Of a stretch of 64,000 nt of DNA, positions 46,800 to 59,599 are shown piece by piece. Source of the stretch: Aselliscus stoliczkanus (taxonomy: Eukaryota > Chordata > Mammalia > Chiroptera > Hipposideridae); contig CM066736.1 in the NCBI GenBank assembly GCA_033961575.1, positions 88,581,352 to 88,645,351 on the forward strand. Direction: 5' to 3'. The stretch's first letter is position 1; each line of letters opens with the position of its first letter. The notes under the pieces are model-generated. The model had not been told where the DNA came from. It was given only the letters and a program-made list of their open reading frames with translations, and made no database searches. The position numbers were made by a program, and so were the translations under genes.

Positions 46800-48015
46800 T
46801 GTGGTATCTTTGCTTCCTGGCCCACTTGCTCTTAGTGTCAGTGTATCTGGCTTTTTAAGAGCTTCACGTCTTTACAGCTATCTTCCTTCTCTTTATAGTA
46901 ACAGTGGCGCTACCTTTCCAGCCCACCAATGCTCATCACCTCGGAAACACTTGGGATTTATGAAACCTAATAGCACTTTCCCCAGGGCTCCCCTTAGCCT
47001 CTTTCCTGCCTCTGCCCAAGTACACAGCTCAATTGTCAGTGTTAACCAGCCACCATCAAATGAGTCCTTCAATTCCCCACCATCCCTGAGGCAAAGAGCC
47101 TTTCCAGGGCCGACATCCTTCCTCCCTTGAGCAGCCTGTTTAGCTTGTTGTCAGGGCTTGAAACTTAGAGTTCCATTTGTTGTTCCACTTCACTGTCTGT
47201 CCATCTGGCTGCACTGCCAGATGTTGAGGGAGTCGGCCTTGCCTCCGGCTGTCCCCTGTGGAAACTTCAACCCCTGGTTCTCGCCAACAATGCAGAGAAG
47301 GGGAATGAGCACTGGGCTGAAACTCAGAAGTCTGGCTCTGCCGCCAGCCAACCTTTTTTCCTTTAGGCAAATCCCTTCTCTTCCTCAGTGAAACAGAGAA
47401 GTTAGGATAGCTGATCCCAAGAATGCCTTCTAGCTCCAGCATCCTATGTAGCCCCTGGGCAAGTCTTTTCATTCATTTTTCAAACACTTACTGAGCAGCT
47501 CTCCCCCACCCGAGGCACCAGGAAAATAAAGATGATCTAGACATGGTCTTTGCCCTTAAGGAACTCACAGTTCAGTAAGGAAATCAGACATTTTAGCAAA
47601 GAAATGCTGCTCTCTGGTATGTTGATGGAGACATACGGAAGGTGCTGAGGGATCAGAGAAATCCCTTCAAATCTCTGGGGAGAGCAGGGAAAGCAGATGT
47701 AGGAGTTGATGTTGGTATTAGGTCTTGAAGGATGAAGGCGAGTTTACCAGGTAGGTGAGGGAGAAGGGCAGAGGGAGCAGCATGTTCAGAGGCGTGGAGT
47801 ATGAAGCAGCGCACTTGACTCAATACATTACAGGCAGTTCAGAAGAGCTGGGTTTATGGGGTGTGGATGGAAGGGTCAGAAGGTGAGAATGGGAAGCAGG
47901 AGCCAATAATGAAGGCCTGTAGCATAAGCTCTGCTAAGGACCTTGGACTTTGCCTCCAGTGGGAAACCATCAAGATTTAGTGGAAAACCACTTTGATTTA
48001 TGTTTAATGTGAAAG
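46800..48015. other. Intron sequence with old repeat wording near 47460-47960
   Basis: 47460-47960 (TCATTTTTCAAACACTTACT, ACTCACAGTTCAGTAAGGAA, TAGTGGAAAACCACTTTGAT) looks like the unassigned old repeat at 24800 and 61540. The rest is unrecognised. Confidence 0.35.
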
Positions 48016-48019
48016 ATGG

Positions 48020-48430
48020 TTTGGAAGTTTCAAAATTGTTTATCAGTAGTCGAATGGATAATGAATTATGGAATGTTCACACAATGGAATAATAAATTGA
48101 ATGAATGAACAAACGAACTCTTGCTCTATACAACATGGATGAACCTCACAGACCTGGACATAAGCTGGACATGGAAGTGTGACTACATTTATATGTAAAG
48201 TTCAAAATAGACAAAACTAGCCAGTGGTGTAAGAAGTCACCGTAGTAGTTACCCTCAGTGGGGCGGGTGGTGACCCAGAGGGCCTTCTGGGTGCTGTCAC
48301 ATTCTGTTTCTTTATCTAGGTGCTGGATATGCAGGTGTGTTCACCTAGTGGAAATTCATTGAGCTGTCCTCTTATGTCCATTTTGTACTTTTGTGTGTAT
48401 TGTTATACTTAAAAGAAAATAGAAAAAAAA
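48020..48430 (+). mobile_element. Old L1 3' UTR, sense
   Basis: TTATCAGTAGTCGAATGGAT, GCTCTATACAACATGGATGA, CCAGTGGTGTAAGAAGTCAC and TGTACTTTTGTGTGTATTGT then an A-rich end. Diverged. Confidence 0.75.
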
Positions 48431-49799
48431 TAGATTAGAAGGGGCATGATTGGAGAAAGGGAAAATATTGCATTTGAAAGCGATTATAGTTGTCTAGGTG
48501 AGGCCAAAAACAAGACAGTAGGAAAGGAGAGAAGAGGAATGGTCCTAGGAAGATTCAAGCATAGAATCATTAGGGTCAGGTGGGGAGAGAGAAGTAGTCA
48601 AGATGAGGTCTAAGTTCTGGATCGGATGCCCGAGCAGGTGCTGTGTACCTGTACCGAGGTAAGCGATATTGAAAGGAGGTGTGGGTGGAGTGGGGGTACA
48701 GGGGAATGACCAGTTCTGAGTTGAATATTCTTTCTGAGTTGAATATTCTCCCTCCCTCCCTCTCTCAGATTCCACAGTCCAGCTACCCCCTTACTTCTTT
48801 CTCCCTCCTTTGTACTCACCTGATGAAATGCTAACTCTAGTTAAACTCAATTTTTTGCTGGAGAAAACAAAAAAAAAATCACACCACAGTGCTAACTGGA
48901 CTCATTCTGCATTTATGTCTTTGAATCTCCGTCAGCACTGCCAACCACAGCACTATACTTTGTGAGTAAAATCACTGTCTTATTCTGGACCAAGCCAGTT
49001 TTTTCATACCTTCTCTCTCCTCAAATCTGCAGCATCCTCCTTCCCCAACACCTAAGCTAATGCTGTCACCTCACACCTCATAGAGGAAATAGAATGCAAT
49101 CAAAAGGGAACCACCTCATCTTCTCCCACCAGCCTACCTGCATGTGTACTCCCGTATTCGGCCTTCCTTCCTCCAACCCTGCATCTGGGCCCAGTCTCCT
49201 GTTTCCTCTGGCTTCTCAAGGACTTCGCCCCCATCTCGCCTGCATTATGCCTTCTCCCTCTGCTAGCTCATTCCCATCAGCATGAAAACATGCTTTAATA
49301 TCACTCATCTTAAACAACAAAGCAAACTAAAAACTTCCTTTGACCTCCAGGTGTACCTCATTTCTCTGCATCCCTTCTTGGTACAAATCCTTAGAAAGAA
49401 TGACCGCTATCCACTTAATCCACTTCCCCAGCCCTGTTCTTTCCTCAGTCTCATTGTAAACATGGCCAAAATCTATTTCCATTTTTCTCTCAAATTTGGC
49501 ATTCGCCAAGTCTTCTCAATCTTAGTAAATGATACCCTCGTCTACCCAGTTTTTTGGACTACACATCCCTGGGTCATCCTTGACTTCTTTTTCCCTTGCG
49601 TTCCTGCTCAAGCCCTCCAGTAAGCCTTGTCAGCTGTACCTCTAAAGTCTGTCTTGAACCCACGCCCCTTTGGCACTTCCGTTGCCGCTAACTCTGGTCC
49701 AGTTCAGGACGACCAGCCAGTTCTCCTGGACGGTCACCACAGCCTCCTGAGTAGCCTCGCCATTTCCCTCCTGTCTCCCTAAATCCATCCTCCAAATAA

Positions 49800-50365
49800 C
49801 AACCAGTGGGATCTTTTAAAAACATAAATCCTGTTATTCTACTTAAAACCTTCCATTGGCTTCTCACTGAAACTAAAATGAAATCTAAATTCCTCACCAG
49901 AGTCTATCAGGCTCTCTGTAACCTAGACCCTGCCTGCCTCTGTGACCTCACCTCTAGCTGCTCTCCCCTTTGTCCTCTATTCTCCAGCAATACTGGCCTT
50001 CTCTTCGCCCTCAGACACGCCTAGGCACTTCTTACGTACCTCTGCCATTAATGGGGGCATTCTCCCCATTGGGAATTCAAGTCTCAACTCAGATGTCCCC
50101 TCCTCAGAGAGGCCTTGCCTGACCACCCTGGTAAAAGTAGCTCCCCAGTTACTTTATGTCATATTAACCCTATTTATCTACTTCATGGTACTGATCAGTC
50201 CCTAAAATGATCATGTTTATTTGTTTACAAGTTTATCCTCTCTCTTTCCCCCATAAGCCTTGTGATCACGAAGATCATGTCTCTTTAGTTCACTGCTATA
50301 TCATAATGCCTAGAAAAAAATTCACACTGACATATGGTAGGTGATTAATAAATAGCTGTTGACCA
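49800..50365 (+). repeat. L2 LINE 3' end, sense, well preserved
   Basis: CCTTCCATTGGCTTCTCACT, GTCTATCAGGCTCTCTGTAA, CAACTCAGATGTCCCCTCCT, CAGAGAGGCCTTGCCTGACC and TTAATAAATAGCTGTTGACC. This is the clearest L2 in the window. Confidence 0.9.
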
Positions 50366-50681
50366 GCTGAGGAACCTGTGGGACACTCATGTAGAGAAGT
50401 GTATCAGGCAGTTGGATAAATGGGTCTGAAGCCCAGGAGAGAAGGGACCCTAAATTGGACGTGAAGATTTGAGAGTTGTCAGTCTCATGGGGGATGGAGG
50501 CTGGCTGAGTCTGGGAGTGCTCCATAGAATGCTGGAGTGCTAAAGCAGCCCACAGACAAAGTAAGAGAATCTGCATTTCAGATGTGAGCATGAGACAAGG
50601 AGCCAGTGCAAGAGATTCAAGGAAACAAGGGGAAAAGGAGAAGCAGAAGCAAGTGTACATGGGTTGCTTTAAGGCAGTGCT

Positions 50682-51118
50682 GCCTTTTTTTTTTTTAAGA
50701 TTTTATTGGGGAATTGGGGGAGGGGAACAGTGTTGTGGAATCAGATAAGGAGAACAGACAAGTTTCTGTCCCTTTGTTTTTCAGTCTGGTTGTGGAGGAC
50801 ATCGCTTCGCTGGCCCATATTGGTATCATCCTTGCTCCCTTCCTGGGTGAGGTAGTCACTCATTGGCCATTGGACGGCCGCTCACAGCGGCTCACAGCAG
50901 CTCACGAAAGCACACACTGGCTGCCAGCCAGTCCCACCACAGCCTATGCCGTCGCCAGCGACTCTCACTAGCCCAGCTCTAGGTTGAGCTGTTGTTCACC
51001 ATCTTAGCTTTAGAGGGTGCAGCGTCACTGACCTTCACGTGGGATCCAAACTGGAGCCCTACTGCTCAGAGCTGACGTCCCAAGCCAACTCTTAACCAAT
51101 GCACCAATAGGCCAGCCC
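50682..51118 (-). mobile_element. Composite SINE (~437 bp), antisense
   Basis: From left: poly-T, AAGATTTTATTGGGGAATTG, CAGTCTGGTTGTGGAGGACA, then a repetitive GCTCACAGC-rich middle, then TTTAGAGGGTGCAGCGTCAC and a compact-type head end CAATAGGCCAGCCC. Target duplication AAGGCAGTGCT at 50671-50681 and 51119-51129. Confidence 0.92.
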
Positions 51119-51489
51119 AAGGCAGTGCTTCTGAAACAATCTATGAAAGACCTATCTCTTCTTGCTGCTGTTTTGAATTTCCAACCTGTGGAATGAAATC
51201 CAATAAAAATTAATTATTTGAAAAATTATATTTTAAAAAGGCATATAGAATACAACCCTGAATTTGTCATTAGGTTCAACAGATATAAAATTACTTAAGT
51301 CATTATAAAAGTTTCCACTTACTGTACTTATCTCATGGAGGACTTGTAACAAAGCTCACAAACTGGCCCCAGTCCACAGAGCACACTTTAAGCATCACTG
51401 CTGTAACAGTATTCCCAGCCAGGGAGGGAAGACAAATGAGCAGCATATAGCCTCTGCCCTCAAGTAGCTTAAAGTCTAGTGGGGTAGAT

Positions 51490-51680
51490 AGTTTGGAACA
51501 CACAGTCATACTGCATGGTAGAGTGATCAAAGCACCACCATTAGGAAGGAGGCAGGCATTGGAGACCATGATCTGCCCCAGTTCTGCCACCGTCTCACCC
51601 TGTAGGACCTTTGGCAGATCACAGCCCCTCTCTGACATCACTATTTTCATCTATATGATGAGGAAATCGTTCCAGATAAT
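51490..51680 (+). repeat. MIR SINE, sense
   Basis: AGTTCTGCCACCGTCTCACC, CCTTTGGCAGATCACAGCCC and TTTTCATCTATATGATGAGG match the MIR core. Confidence 0.65.
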
Positions 51681-51744
51681 TGGATGCTGAGGGTCTCCTC
51701 CTATTGGGATACAGAGCTGAAGACTCTCCATGCCAGCAGTTATT

Positions 51745-51950
51745 GGAAGGATGGGAAGTGACTGCTGGTGGGCATAAGGTTTCTTTTGGGGGTGATGGAA
51801 ATATTCCAAAATTAGATTATGGTGATGATTGTACAATTCTGTAAGTATACTAAAAAAAAAACAAAACATTAAGTTGTGTACGTTAAATGATTGAGCTTTA
51901 TGGTATGTAAATTATATCTTAGTAAAGCTGTTAAAAAAAGAAAAGAAAGA
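51745..51950 (+). mobile_element. L1 3' UTR fragment, sense
   Basis: GGTGATGGAAATATTCCAAA, GATTATGGTGATGATTGTAC and TAAATTATATCTTAGTAAAG, then an A-rich tail with GAAA units. Typical L1 3' end. Confidence 0.85.
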
Positions 51951-52158
51951 ACAAAAATCCTCCCCGCCACTTAAAACCAGAAGATTGGCTTGGAAGGGTG
52001 ACTGGTTGCAGGCCAGAAAGCCTGGAGTTTTTGACCGACCCCACAGCTAAGGTGGCAGATAAGAGGAACCCCTGTGTTGTGTATAAGTCTCCATTTCTGA
52101 ATTTGGAAAGTGCTGTAAGAATAATTTATAGTAATAAGTTTAAAAAACAACTTTTTAT

Positions 52159-52597
52159 GGCCAGCTGAGTGGCACGGTGGTTAGGAATGGTTTGGGACTC
52201 CAGCTCTGAGCAGCAGGGCCCTGGTTCAGATCCCACATTAGGGCCAGTGACGCTGCACCCTCTACAGCTAAGATGGTGAACAACAGCTCGACCTGGAGCT
52301 GGGCTGTTGAGAGTCGCCGGCGACGGTGTAGGCTGCAGTGGGGCTGGCCAGCAGCTGGCTTGCACTTTCGTGAGCTGCCATGAGCCACCATGAGTGGCCA
52401 TCCAATCGCCAGTGAACGACTGCCTCACCCGGGAATAGCACAATGATAATACCAATATAAGCCAGTGAAGCAACGTCCTCCACAACTAGATTGAAGAACA
52501 AAAGGACAGCAACTTGTCTATTCCCCTTCCCTTCCCTGATTCCCCAATGCTGTTCCCTCCCCCAATTCCCCAGTAAAATCTTTAAAAAGAAAAACAA
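52159..52597 (+). mobile_element. Composite SINE (~439 bp), sense, best copy
   Basis: Head GGCCAGCTGAGTGGCACGGT, B box GGTTCAGATCC, GGGCCAGTGACGCTGCACCC, then CAGCTCGACCTGGAGCTGGG, a GC-rich middle, then CGTCCTCCACAACTAGATTG and GATTCCCCAATGCTGTTCCC ending AGTAAAATCTTTAAAAAG. Target duplication AACTTTTTAT at 52149-52158 and 52598-52607. Shows the order of parts in the forward direction. Confidence 0.93.
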
Positions 52598-52609
52598 AAC
52601 TTTTTATTG

Positions 52610-53905
52610 CCTTCTCACCAACTGCAAAGTGTTTTGTACTAGTGAATTTTTGCAATAATGCAGTATGGTACATTTTTCAACTTTGAATAAAGAATATTTA
52701 AACTTAAAAAAAAAGGAATACTATTTAAAACTTACATACTTGTAAAACTTTCTCTTGTCCATACAGGTCTTTTTATTGATCTTCTGTTATTACTTTAACA
52801 AATATTTATTGCACTCTCCACCCTTGTGAAGCTTAAAGCCTGGAAGTATAAACATTAGGCAGATAATTACAGAATTATTAGCTAATTACCATTGAGACAA
52901 GTATTGTTAAGGAAGAGTAGAGGGTACCATGAGAGCGTAATGGGAACCGAATCTAGTCTGAAGGGGGTCAGGGAATCTTCCTACGCAAATGGCATATACG
53001 TTGAGACCTGTAGATGTTAGCCTGTCACTTAACTTGAGAAAATCCTATGAAGAGGGATGGTCTTTAGTCACCTAAGGGGACCCAGCAATGCAGTTGGGGT
53101 ACTGTGGGGAATGTAGGTTCTGTGGTGTTGTAATTGCAATCCATGTGATAGGTTGGGTCTAAAAGGGGCCCTCAGTGACCCTGAGTCCTATCCTCTGCCC
53201 TTAGCCTAATCAGCCCCTGGCCTGGTGCAGAAAGAACTGTCCTTGCTAACCCCCAGGGAAAGGCATTTCTGTATCCCAGATGCTGTGGACATAGAGGAAT
53301 CACTGCATGGTGGAGTTAGAGATGAGCGCCTGGTCACCAGAGCCCAAGCACTCCAGAGCCACTTGCCATCCAGGCACCCTCATTTCATCAAGGCTTTAAT
53401 CGGCTCCAAACAGTCCTCAGATGATCCTGGCTGGTATCCGGCATGACCTCATTACCGCCAGCAGTGGCAGCTGGAAGCCAAGGCTCCCCTGGGTGAGGGA
53501 GAGGTCAGCATCAGCTGGGCCAGGTCTGTTCTGCGTCCTGTGCTCTCCTCCACTTGCACTGAGCCTGGAAACAGAGCTGAATAGGATTCAGATTTCCTGA
53601 GGCAGGGCCTTCTACCCTTTGCCAGCCATTCGTGCCCCTCCAGAGCATGTGTTCTTGGGCAGAACGCACAGAGAAACTCTGCAGCTTTAAGAAGGGGAAC
53701 GTCAGTGTGAAGGCTGGAGCCTGCCAAGGCCCATCCCCGGGTCAAATGGGCCAGAGCCCAGGTCACTTCTCAAAAGTAATTTGTTCCTAACATTCATGTG
53801 CTCTCTTCCTCTACACAGAGGCCTGGCAGTGGCCTGGCAGGAACACAGCAGAGACGTTTTCTGTAGGTTTGTACCACAGATGCCTTCCTGAGCATCATTT
53901 TTTAA
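52610..53905. other. Intron sequence, nothing firmly recognised
   Basis: 52780-53040 has old-repeat wording (ACAAATATTTATTGCACTCT). 53050-53880 looks unique. Frames at 53225-53446 and 53452-53766 lack support. Confidence 0.35.
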
Positions 53906-53909
53906 ATGA

Positions 53910-54329
53910 TTTTTTTTTTAAAGATTTTATTGGGGAATTGGGGGAGGGGAACAGCGTTGGGGAGTTAGGGAAGGGGAACAGACAAGTTGTTGTCTTTTTG
54001 TTCTTCAGTCTAGTTGTGGAGGACGTCACTTCACTGGCCCATGTTGGTATTGTGATCATTGTGCTCTTCCCAGTGAGGCAGTCGGTCGCCAGTCATTGGA
54101 TGGCCACTCACGCTGGCTGCCAGCCACTCACGGTAGCTCACAGCAGCCCACTGCAGCCTACACCGTCACTGGCAACTCACGGCAAGCCCAGCTCCAGGTC
54201 GAGCTGTTGTTCCCATCTTAGCTGTAGAGGGCGCAGCGTCACTGGCCCTCATATGTGGGATCCGAACTGGGACCCTGCTGCTCAGAGCTGGCCTCCCAAG
54301 CCAACTCTTAACCAATGCGCCAACAAGCC
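53910..54329 (-). mobile_element. Composite SINE (~420 bp), antisense
   Basis: AAAGATTTTATTGGGGAATT with a near-duplicate of GGGGAGGGGAACAGCGTTGG, TCTAGTTGTGGAGGACGTCA, a middle with CTCACGGTAGCTCACAGCAG, CTGTAGAGGGCGCAGCGTCA, and a head end CGCCAACAAGCCC. An open frame of 183 codons runs through it by chance. Confidence 0.9.
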
Positions 54330-54334
54330 CAAGA

Positions 54335-56185
54335 CCTCACTTTTAACCTGTGCTTCTCTCACACCACTTCCTAAAAGTTACGAGTTTTCCTTTTCCCAAG
54401 TCCATTTATCTGGTTTGTGATGCAGCCACAACTCTGAGACAAACATGGTCAAGTCCGTAGAATTGATTAGGGAAAAGCACTCTCTAGGAAAATGGAATCA
54501 TTAGCACAAGCAAGAAGCTCTGGGTGAAAAGTGGTCCTCTTGGTATGGACTATAAGTCTATTCCCAGTCCTCTCCTTTCTCCTAACCTCCCAGTCCTTTC
54601 CACTTTTATCTTTGGTGCTTGCCTGGTGCCTATGGTTGGGCATAAAGGAAAAAGCATTAATAGGAAGAGTCCTTCTTGGCAATGACCTCTGGTTTAAAAA
54701 AAAACAAAAAAAAAAACAATTTTATGGGAGAGATAAGTAATTCCTTCAACCTTGATGGAGGTTGAAAATAAGGCATCAGCAGATGGATGGTTCCTATGGC
54801 CAGAACTGTAGCCTTTGGCATTTAATATCATAGTAAACAAAACCCTCCCCACTCTTGATTCTCTCTGTACTGAGAAGTGCAATTAGCAAAACTCATTGGT
54901 TTCTGTTTCTGCAAGTATTCTCAAAGTCAACTGTAAATTAGGCCACCTGTCCTCTTTAAGGTCTGAGTGAAAGTCTGTATATTTGAATATACTTCCTATG
55001 AGCCTGACTCAACTACTTTCATGCACTCATCCTCCATGCAGAAGGCTTTCTGTAGCTTTGGGAATAGACATGTGAGTGGAAGCATAAGCGATCTCTTGAT
55101 AACCCCTCTTTCTTGCTATGGATGTTAGGCTAGGATTGGTCAACAGAAGCTTAAACATCTGGTCAGCTCAGTCCTTTGGGGTGGTTGGTGTTTTATAGAC
55201 AACCCATCAAGATTGATTGGCCCTGTAACTGAATTAGCCAGATGTGTGGGCATTGTGTGCCCTTTCCTCAGCCTCCCTTCAATGTTGTTAGATAGAAGCA
55301 GACATGCGATTAGCATGTTTGAAGATGATGTGTTTTTAGTGCATGAACAAAAGCTGTCGCCTTCTGCAGAGACTGTGGTTCTGCCCAGACGTCAGCAGTA
55401 TAATTATGACTGCTAAATTCAGCCCAGACCCCAGGCTCGGCTGTCTTGGTCTCAGCTGTCATTTGCAGGAGGGGGAGGGGGATGCAGAAGCCCAGGGACC
55501 TTATTATAGTCCACTTTGAACCCTGCTTTATCCAGTGCCTTTCCCTCCCCACTGACAATTGCTCCCAGCTGCTTTCTGGTCACAGAGCCTGCTGTCACCT
55601 CAGGGGTAGTCTGTGCTGGATTGTGGAGAGAGGGAGAAATGGGGCTGGTCTCTTGAAAGCCCACAGCTTCCAGGAACTTGCCCAACATGAAAATGAATTG
55701 ACAGCCTCCATACTTGCAATGCCTGTGTCACATACTATTCAGAGCATTATCTTGCCTCTAGAAAACCCTCACCTTAGGTTTATGTTGAACAGAAATCCTT
55801 GGCAGGAGTTTTTGGTTTTGCTCTTTTCCCCACCTAACTCTGTATATGAAGTATATTTGAACATTCATTTCCATGCTTTTATACCACCTCATTTCTACCC
55901 AGGTTGGCCTTCATGTTTGTCTTAGAACAAACCAGGCATTTTCCTGTCTCCAGTATTCTGCTGATGCTTAATGTTCTGTAGACATCATATACTCGGTGTA
56001 TCAAAGATAACCCAGCCCTGCTCAGAATTTCTTCCATGTTCCCTGTTTAGTGACTCTACTGGTCACCCAAACAAGAATGTGTTAGATGTAAGTCTGATGA
56101 CTTCGCCCTCACTTTCCACCAAGCCTGTCTTTCTTAGAATTTTTTCTGAAGTCCATCCTCTCTTCTCTGTCCCCACTACCCTAGT
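54335..56185. other. Intron sequence, nothing recognised
   Basis: No repeat family or coding similarity identified. 55210-55440 is repeat-free and could be examined for conservation. Confidence 0.35.
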
Positions 56186-56189
56186 TCAG

Positions 56190-56650
56190 ACTTCATCTCT
56201 CTCCTCTGGACTAGCGTAACAGCCTTCTTTTTGGTCTCCCTATCCTCAGGCCCCCCTTCAAACCAGCCTCTAGCCCACAAAAGCCTGTCACTCCCGTTTG
56301 GAAATCTCAGCAGTTCCCAGTGCCTATAAGATGAACCCAAATGTCTAATGCAGCTGCAAATCTCTGGAGCCCACCATGAATCTTCTGCCACCCGTTCTCC
56401 AAGTGGGGCTGGGAAGACCAGGAACAGCCGTCACCGCAGGCCCACCCAGCTGCTCACTCCCTCTGCCTCCAAGACTTGGCTCATTCACTTTTCTTTACTT
56501 GGGATGCCCTTTCCCCACTGTTCTACCTACCAAACTTTTACTTAGTCTTCAAGAAGCAACTCATTTACGTCTCTTCTGTGTAACTTTCTCTGATTTGCCC
56601 ACATAAAGAATCACTTCTCACTTTGTTCCCCCAGAGCAGTTTTGGGAGGC
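56190..56650 (+). repeat. L2 LINE 3' region, sense
   Basis: CTCCTCTGGACTAGCGTAAC, CCCTTCAAACCAGCCTCTAG, TTGGGATGCCCTTTCCCCAC and TTAGTCTTCAAGAAGCAACT in L2 order. Confidence 0.8.
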
Positions 56651-56924
56651 TATTTTATTGTTTTAAAGATTACAATTGAAACTTCAGAAAAACAGAGTTT
56701 ACCATGTATCTCCCCCTCACGCACTCTCTCCCCCTGTTCCTCTGATTCTGTTGCCAGTAGCCCTGGCCAGGTCTCTAACCTGTGAAAGGTTATCCCGGTC
56801 TCTGTTCTGTGTGCTAGATGGGGCGCTGGATCCACTGCTCAGTACCACATTTCTGCACATATAGCACTGGTGAGACACTTTGTAGGAAGGAATGCTTAAC
56901 AATGGTAATTGTAGCAAAAATAAC

Positions 56925-57110
56925 AAAAGCTGTCATTAATGAGTTCTCATCAAGCTCTGCACTAAGCTTTTATCTCTTTTAATACTTAAAATGACTCCGA
57001 GCTTGATATTCTTATTACCTACATAAACAAATGCACTAGGCCGTTAAGTAACTTGCCCAAATTCCACTACTGGTAAGTAGCAGAGCCATTGTGGTATATG
57101 TGTGATTATG
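56925..57110 (-). repeat. MIR SINE, antisense
   Basis: AGCTCTGCACTAAGCTTTTA, TTAAGTAACTTGCCCAAATT and ACTGGTAAGTAGCAGAGCC match antisense MIR. Confidence 0.75.
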
Positions 57111-57204
57111 ATCTCCAGAGCAGAATTCCAGTCAGTGTCCCCAGAGCCTATACAGGGTCTAGCATAAAATAGGTGCTCTGGAATGTTGGTTGGTTGATGG
57201 AATG

Positions 57205-58430
57205 AATGAATGAATCAGTGTTCTTCCATTGAACTTGCCTTCAGTCTTAAGAAGGACTGGCTGAGCATCTGTAGCTTATGCCAAGAAGTATGGATTTTGT
57301 CTCATCTCCTAATGCCCAGCTGTACACAGACATGTTCCCTCCCACTCAGTAACAAACTGCCTAGAACTCTTTCCTGGCTCATATTTACAAGAGAATGTGA
57401 TAAATTCCGTATTGATCTCTCCTGTTCCACTGTAAATTTTGCAAAAGATGATTAAATAGAGCAATAGAGTCTGCAGGCATTGTGGCTCAATAAGTTGTGG
57501 AGTGGCGTATCGACCTCCTCCATCCAAAGGCAGCCAGCGCCTATCCCTGCTGCCCCAGACCAGTAATTAAAATCCTGTGAGACTGGGATTTAAAATCCAA
57601 TCATATCCCTGAATCAAGCCTTCTAGCCTCCCCATGTGACGAGTGCAATAAGGTAACGGCAGGAGCATGTTTATGTCTGTGCGGAAGCAGTCCCTATAGG
57701 GTGGGTAAGAAATGGAGAGTTGGGGAGCCCTGCTGGCTAAATCACTTCACCCTGACACCACAGCCACTTGTAAGACAATCTGTAGGTACATAAACAAGCC
57801 CCAGCCAAAGACCAGATTCGGACTGTAAGAGCAAAGTATGCACACAAAAAAATCGCAAATTATGTGTCAGTGCACAGTTCTATTCCCACAGCCAATAGTT
57901 GGTTTAAGCAAATGATTTGGCCTTGATTAAACTTCGTATGGCCTTTTGTAGCCAAATACATGTTTGAATTTCCATAGGAACTCTCTGATGTAAGCTAAGC
58001 TGAAGCCAACCTTTCCTGTGCTGAGGCATATTTGAGTGAATGAACAAACACAAGTTAACAATCTTGAAAAATCTCTGTAAACTGATGTGTAAGTAGTAGG
58101 CCTACTAAGTGGTCGCTCACTTGGTGCCTGAACACTTCCAGTGCTGGGGAACTCATTTGCTCCTAAGACTGCTCCAATTCAATCTTTGGATGTTCTGATG
58201 GTTAGAAGTTCGTTATATTCAGCCAAACTCTGCTTCCAAGGGTCTTAATTTTATCATTGGGCTTATGTAGAATGAATCTAATTGTTAGTCCGTATGCTGG
58301 TCCTTCAGGTACCTGAAAATGCGGCATGTTCTCCTGAAGTCTTCTTTTCTACAGCCTAAACCACCAGTTCCTTAAACCATTATTCTCACATTGCTCGAAA
58401 CTCTTTTCTGTCTTGATCACTCTTTCTAGA
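57205..58430. other. Intron sequence, nothing recognised
   Basis: Repeat-poor. 57540-58040 is AT-rich unique sequence without coding similarity. Confidence 0.4.
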
Positions 58431-58439
58431 ACACTTCAT

Positions 58440-58830
58440 TTTTCTCCAGATAGATAGATCCATCCCTGGACTGGAAGGCTTCTAGCTCACAGCCTCTGTG
58501 ACCTTGAGCTCTCCCCTTCCCTTCCCCAGGCTTCTCCATCCTTTTTTTTCTTAGTGCTTAACTCAGTGCAGAACATTCTGCTCTTCTCCAGCTGGTGCAG
58601 TGGTTCCCCATCCCCCCAGTTGCATAGCATGTGGCTCCCTGTGGTGGGGGGAGGGAGTCCATCATCCTCATATCCTTATCCTTCACCATACTGTGTTATT
58701 GTTTCTGTCCCTGTCTGTCTCCCACCAGTCTGGGTTCTGCCCAAGGGCAAGAACCAGTCTGATTCTACTGTGTTCCCAGCCCCTGGCCCAGCCTCGGTGT
58801 TCAATGGGTTTTAATGGAATGACTGAATCC
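58440..58830 (+). repeat. L2 LINE 3' end, sense
   Basis: CAAGGGCAAGAACCAGTCTG, TGTTCCCAGCCCCTGGCCCA and CAATGGGTTTTAATGGAATG read as a diverged L2 3' end. Confidence 0.55.
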
Positions 58831-59229
58831 AGCCATGAGGCAGTCGCTCTGTTCCGTGAACTTTAGAAATCCGCCTCCCTGAAGGCAAGGTATCCCACCC
58901 TACTATGTCCACTGGGAGTTAGGACTTCCCTATGACCTTCTGGGAGGTCAGTGTATGTGGGTCACCGTTCACCTGGCCCCCAGACAGGGAGGCCCTGAAT
59001 GGGAGGAAAAGGAGCCCCATTTTATACCCTTTCTACAAAGCTGTCTATCCCAAATCTACCTCTAGAAACGCCCCCATCTTTGCTTTGGAGCATCTGAACA
59101 CACTGGAGGAAAGAGAAAAGATGATCTTTCCCCCTTATTGAATCACTAAGCAAACCTGGCTTCTTTTCAGAAACAGGAACATCTTTTTATTATGTAAAAT
59201 TTCAAACATCTACAAAAGAGAAAATAGTA

Positions 59230-59545
59230 TATTAAATTCCTGCTTTAAATCCCTGCTTTACTATTCATCTGCTGTGTGGCCATGGGTAAATTATTTCAGC
59301 TTTCTGAGGCTCTGTTTTCTCACAGTCTTCTTATGATGAATAATTCAGACACTGTATCTGAATGTTACCCAGTAAATGTTAGCCCATTTCCTTTCACCCT
59401 ACTCTTCTGCCAGACTCAGCTAAATCATCTGTAAAATGGAAAAAAGTAATACCTCTCCTGCTTTCTTCACCAAATTGGTAAGGATTAAATACATGGAAGT
59501 AGTTGGCACAGGGTATGACACATAAAGTGCTCAGTAAAGGTTCTT
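59230..59545 (+). repeat. MIR SINEs, sense (probably two)
   Basis: CATCTGCTGTGTGGCCATGG with TTTCTGAGGCTCTGTTTTCT, then a second core ATCATCTGTAAAATGGAAAA with TGGTAAGGATTAAATACATG and CATAAAGTGCTCAGTAAAGG. Confidence 0.75.
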
Positions 59546-59599
59546 GGTTACTGGGGAGGCATGTCTGCAGCTGCGCATGTACCTGTGTATACATATGTT

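Noticed and set aside
53869..54420. 183-codon open frame, + strand
   Set aside because: Lies almost wholly in an antisense composite SINE.
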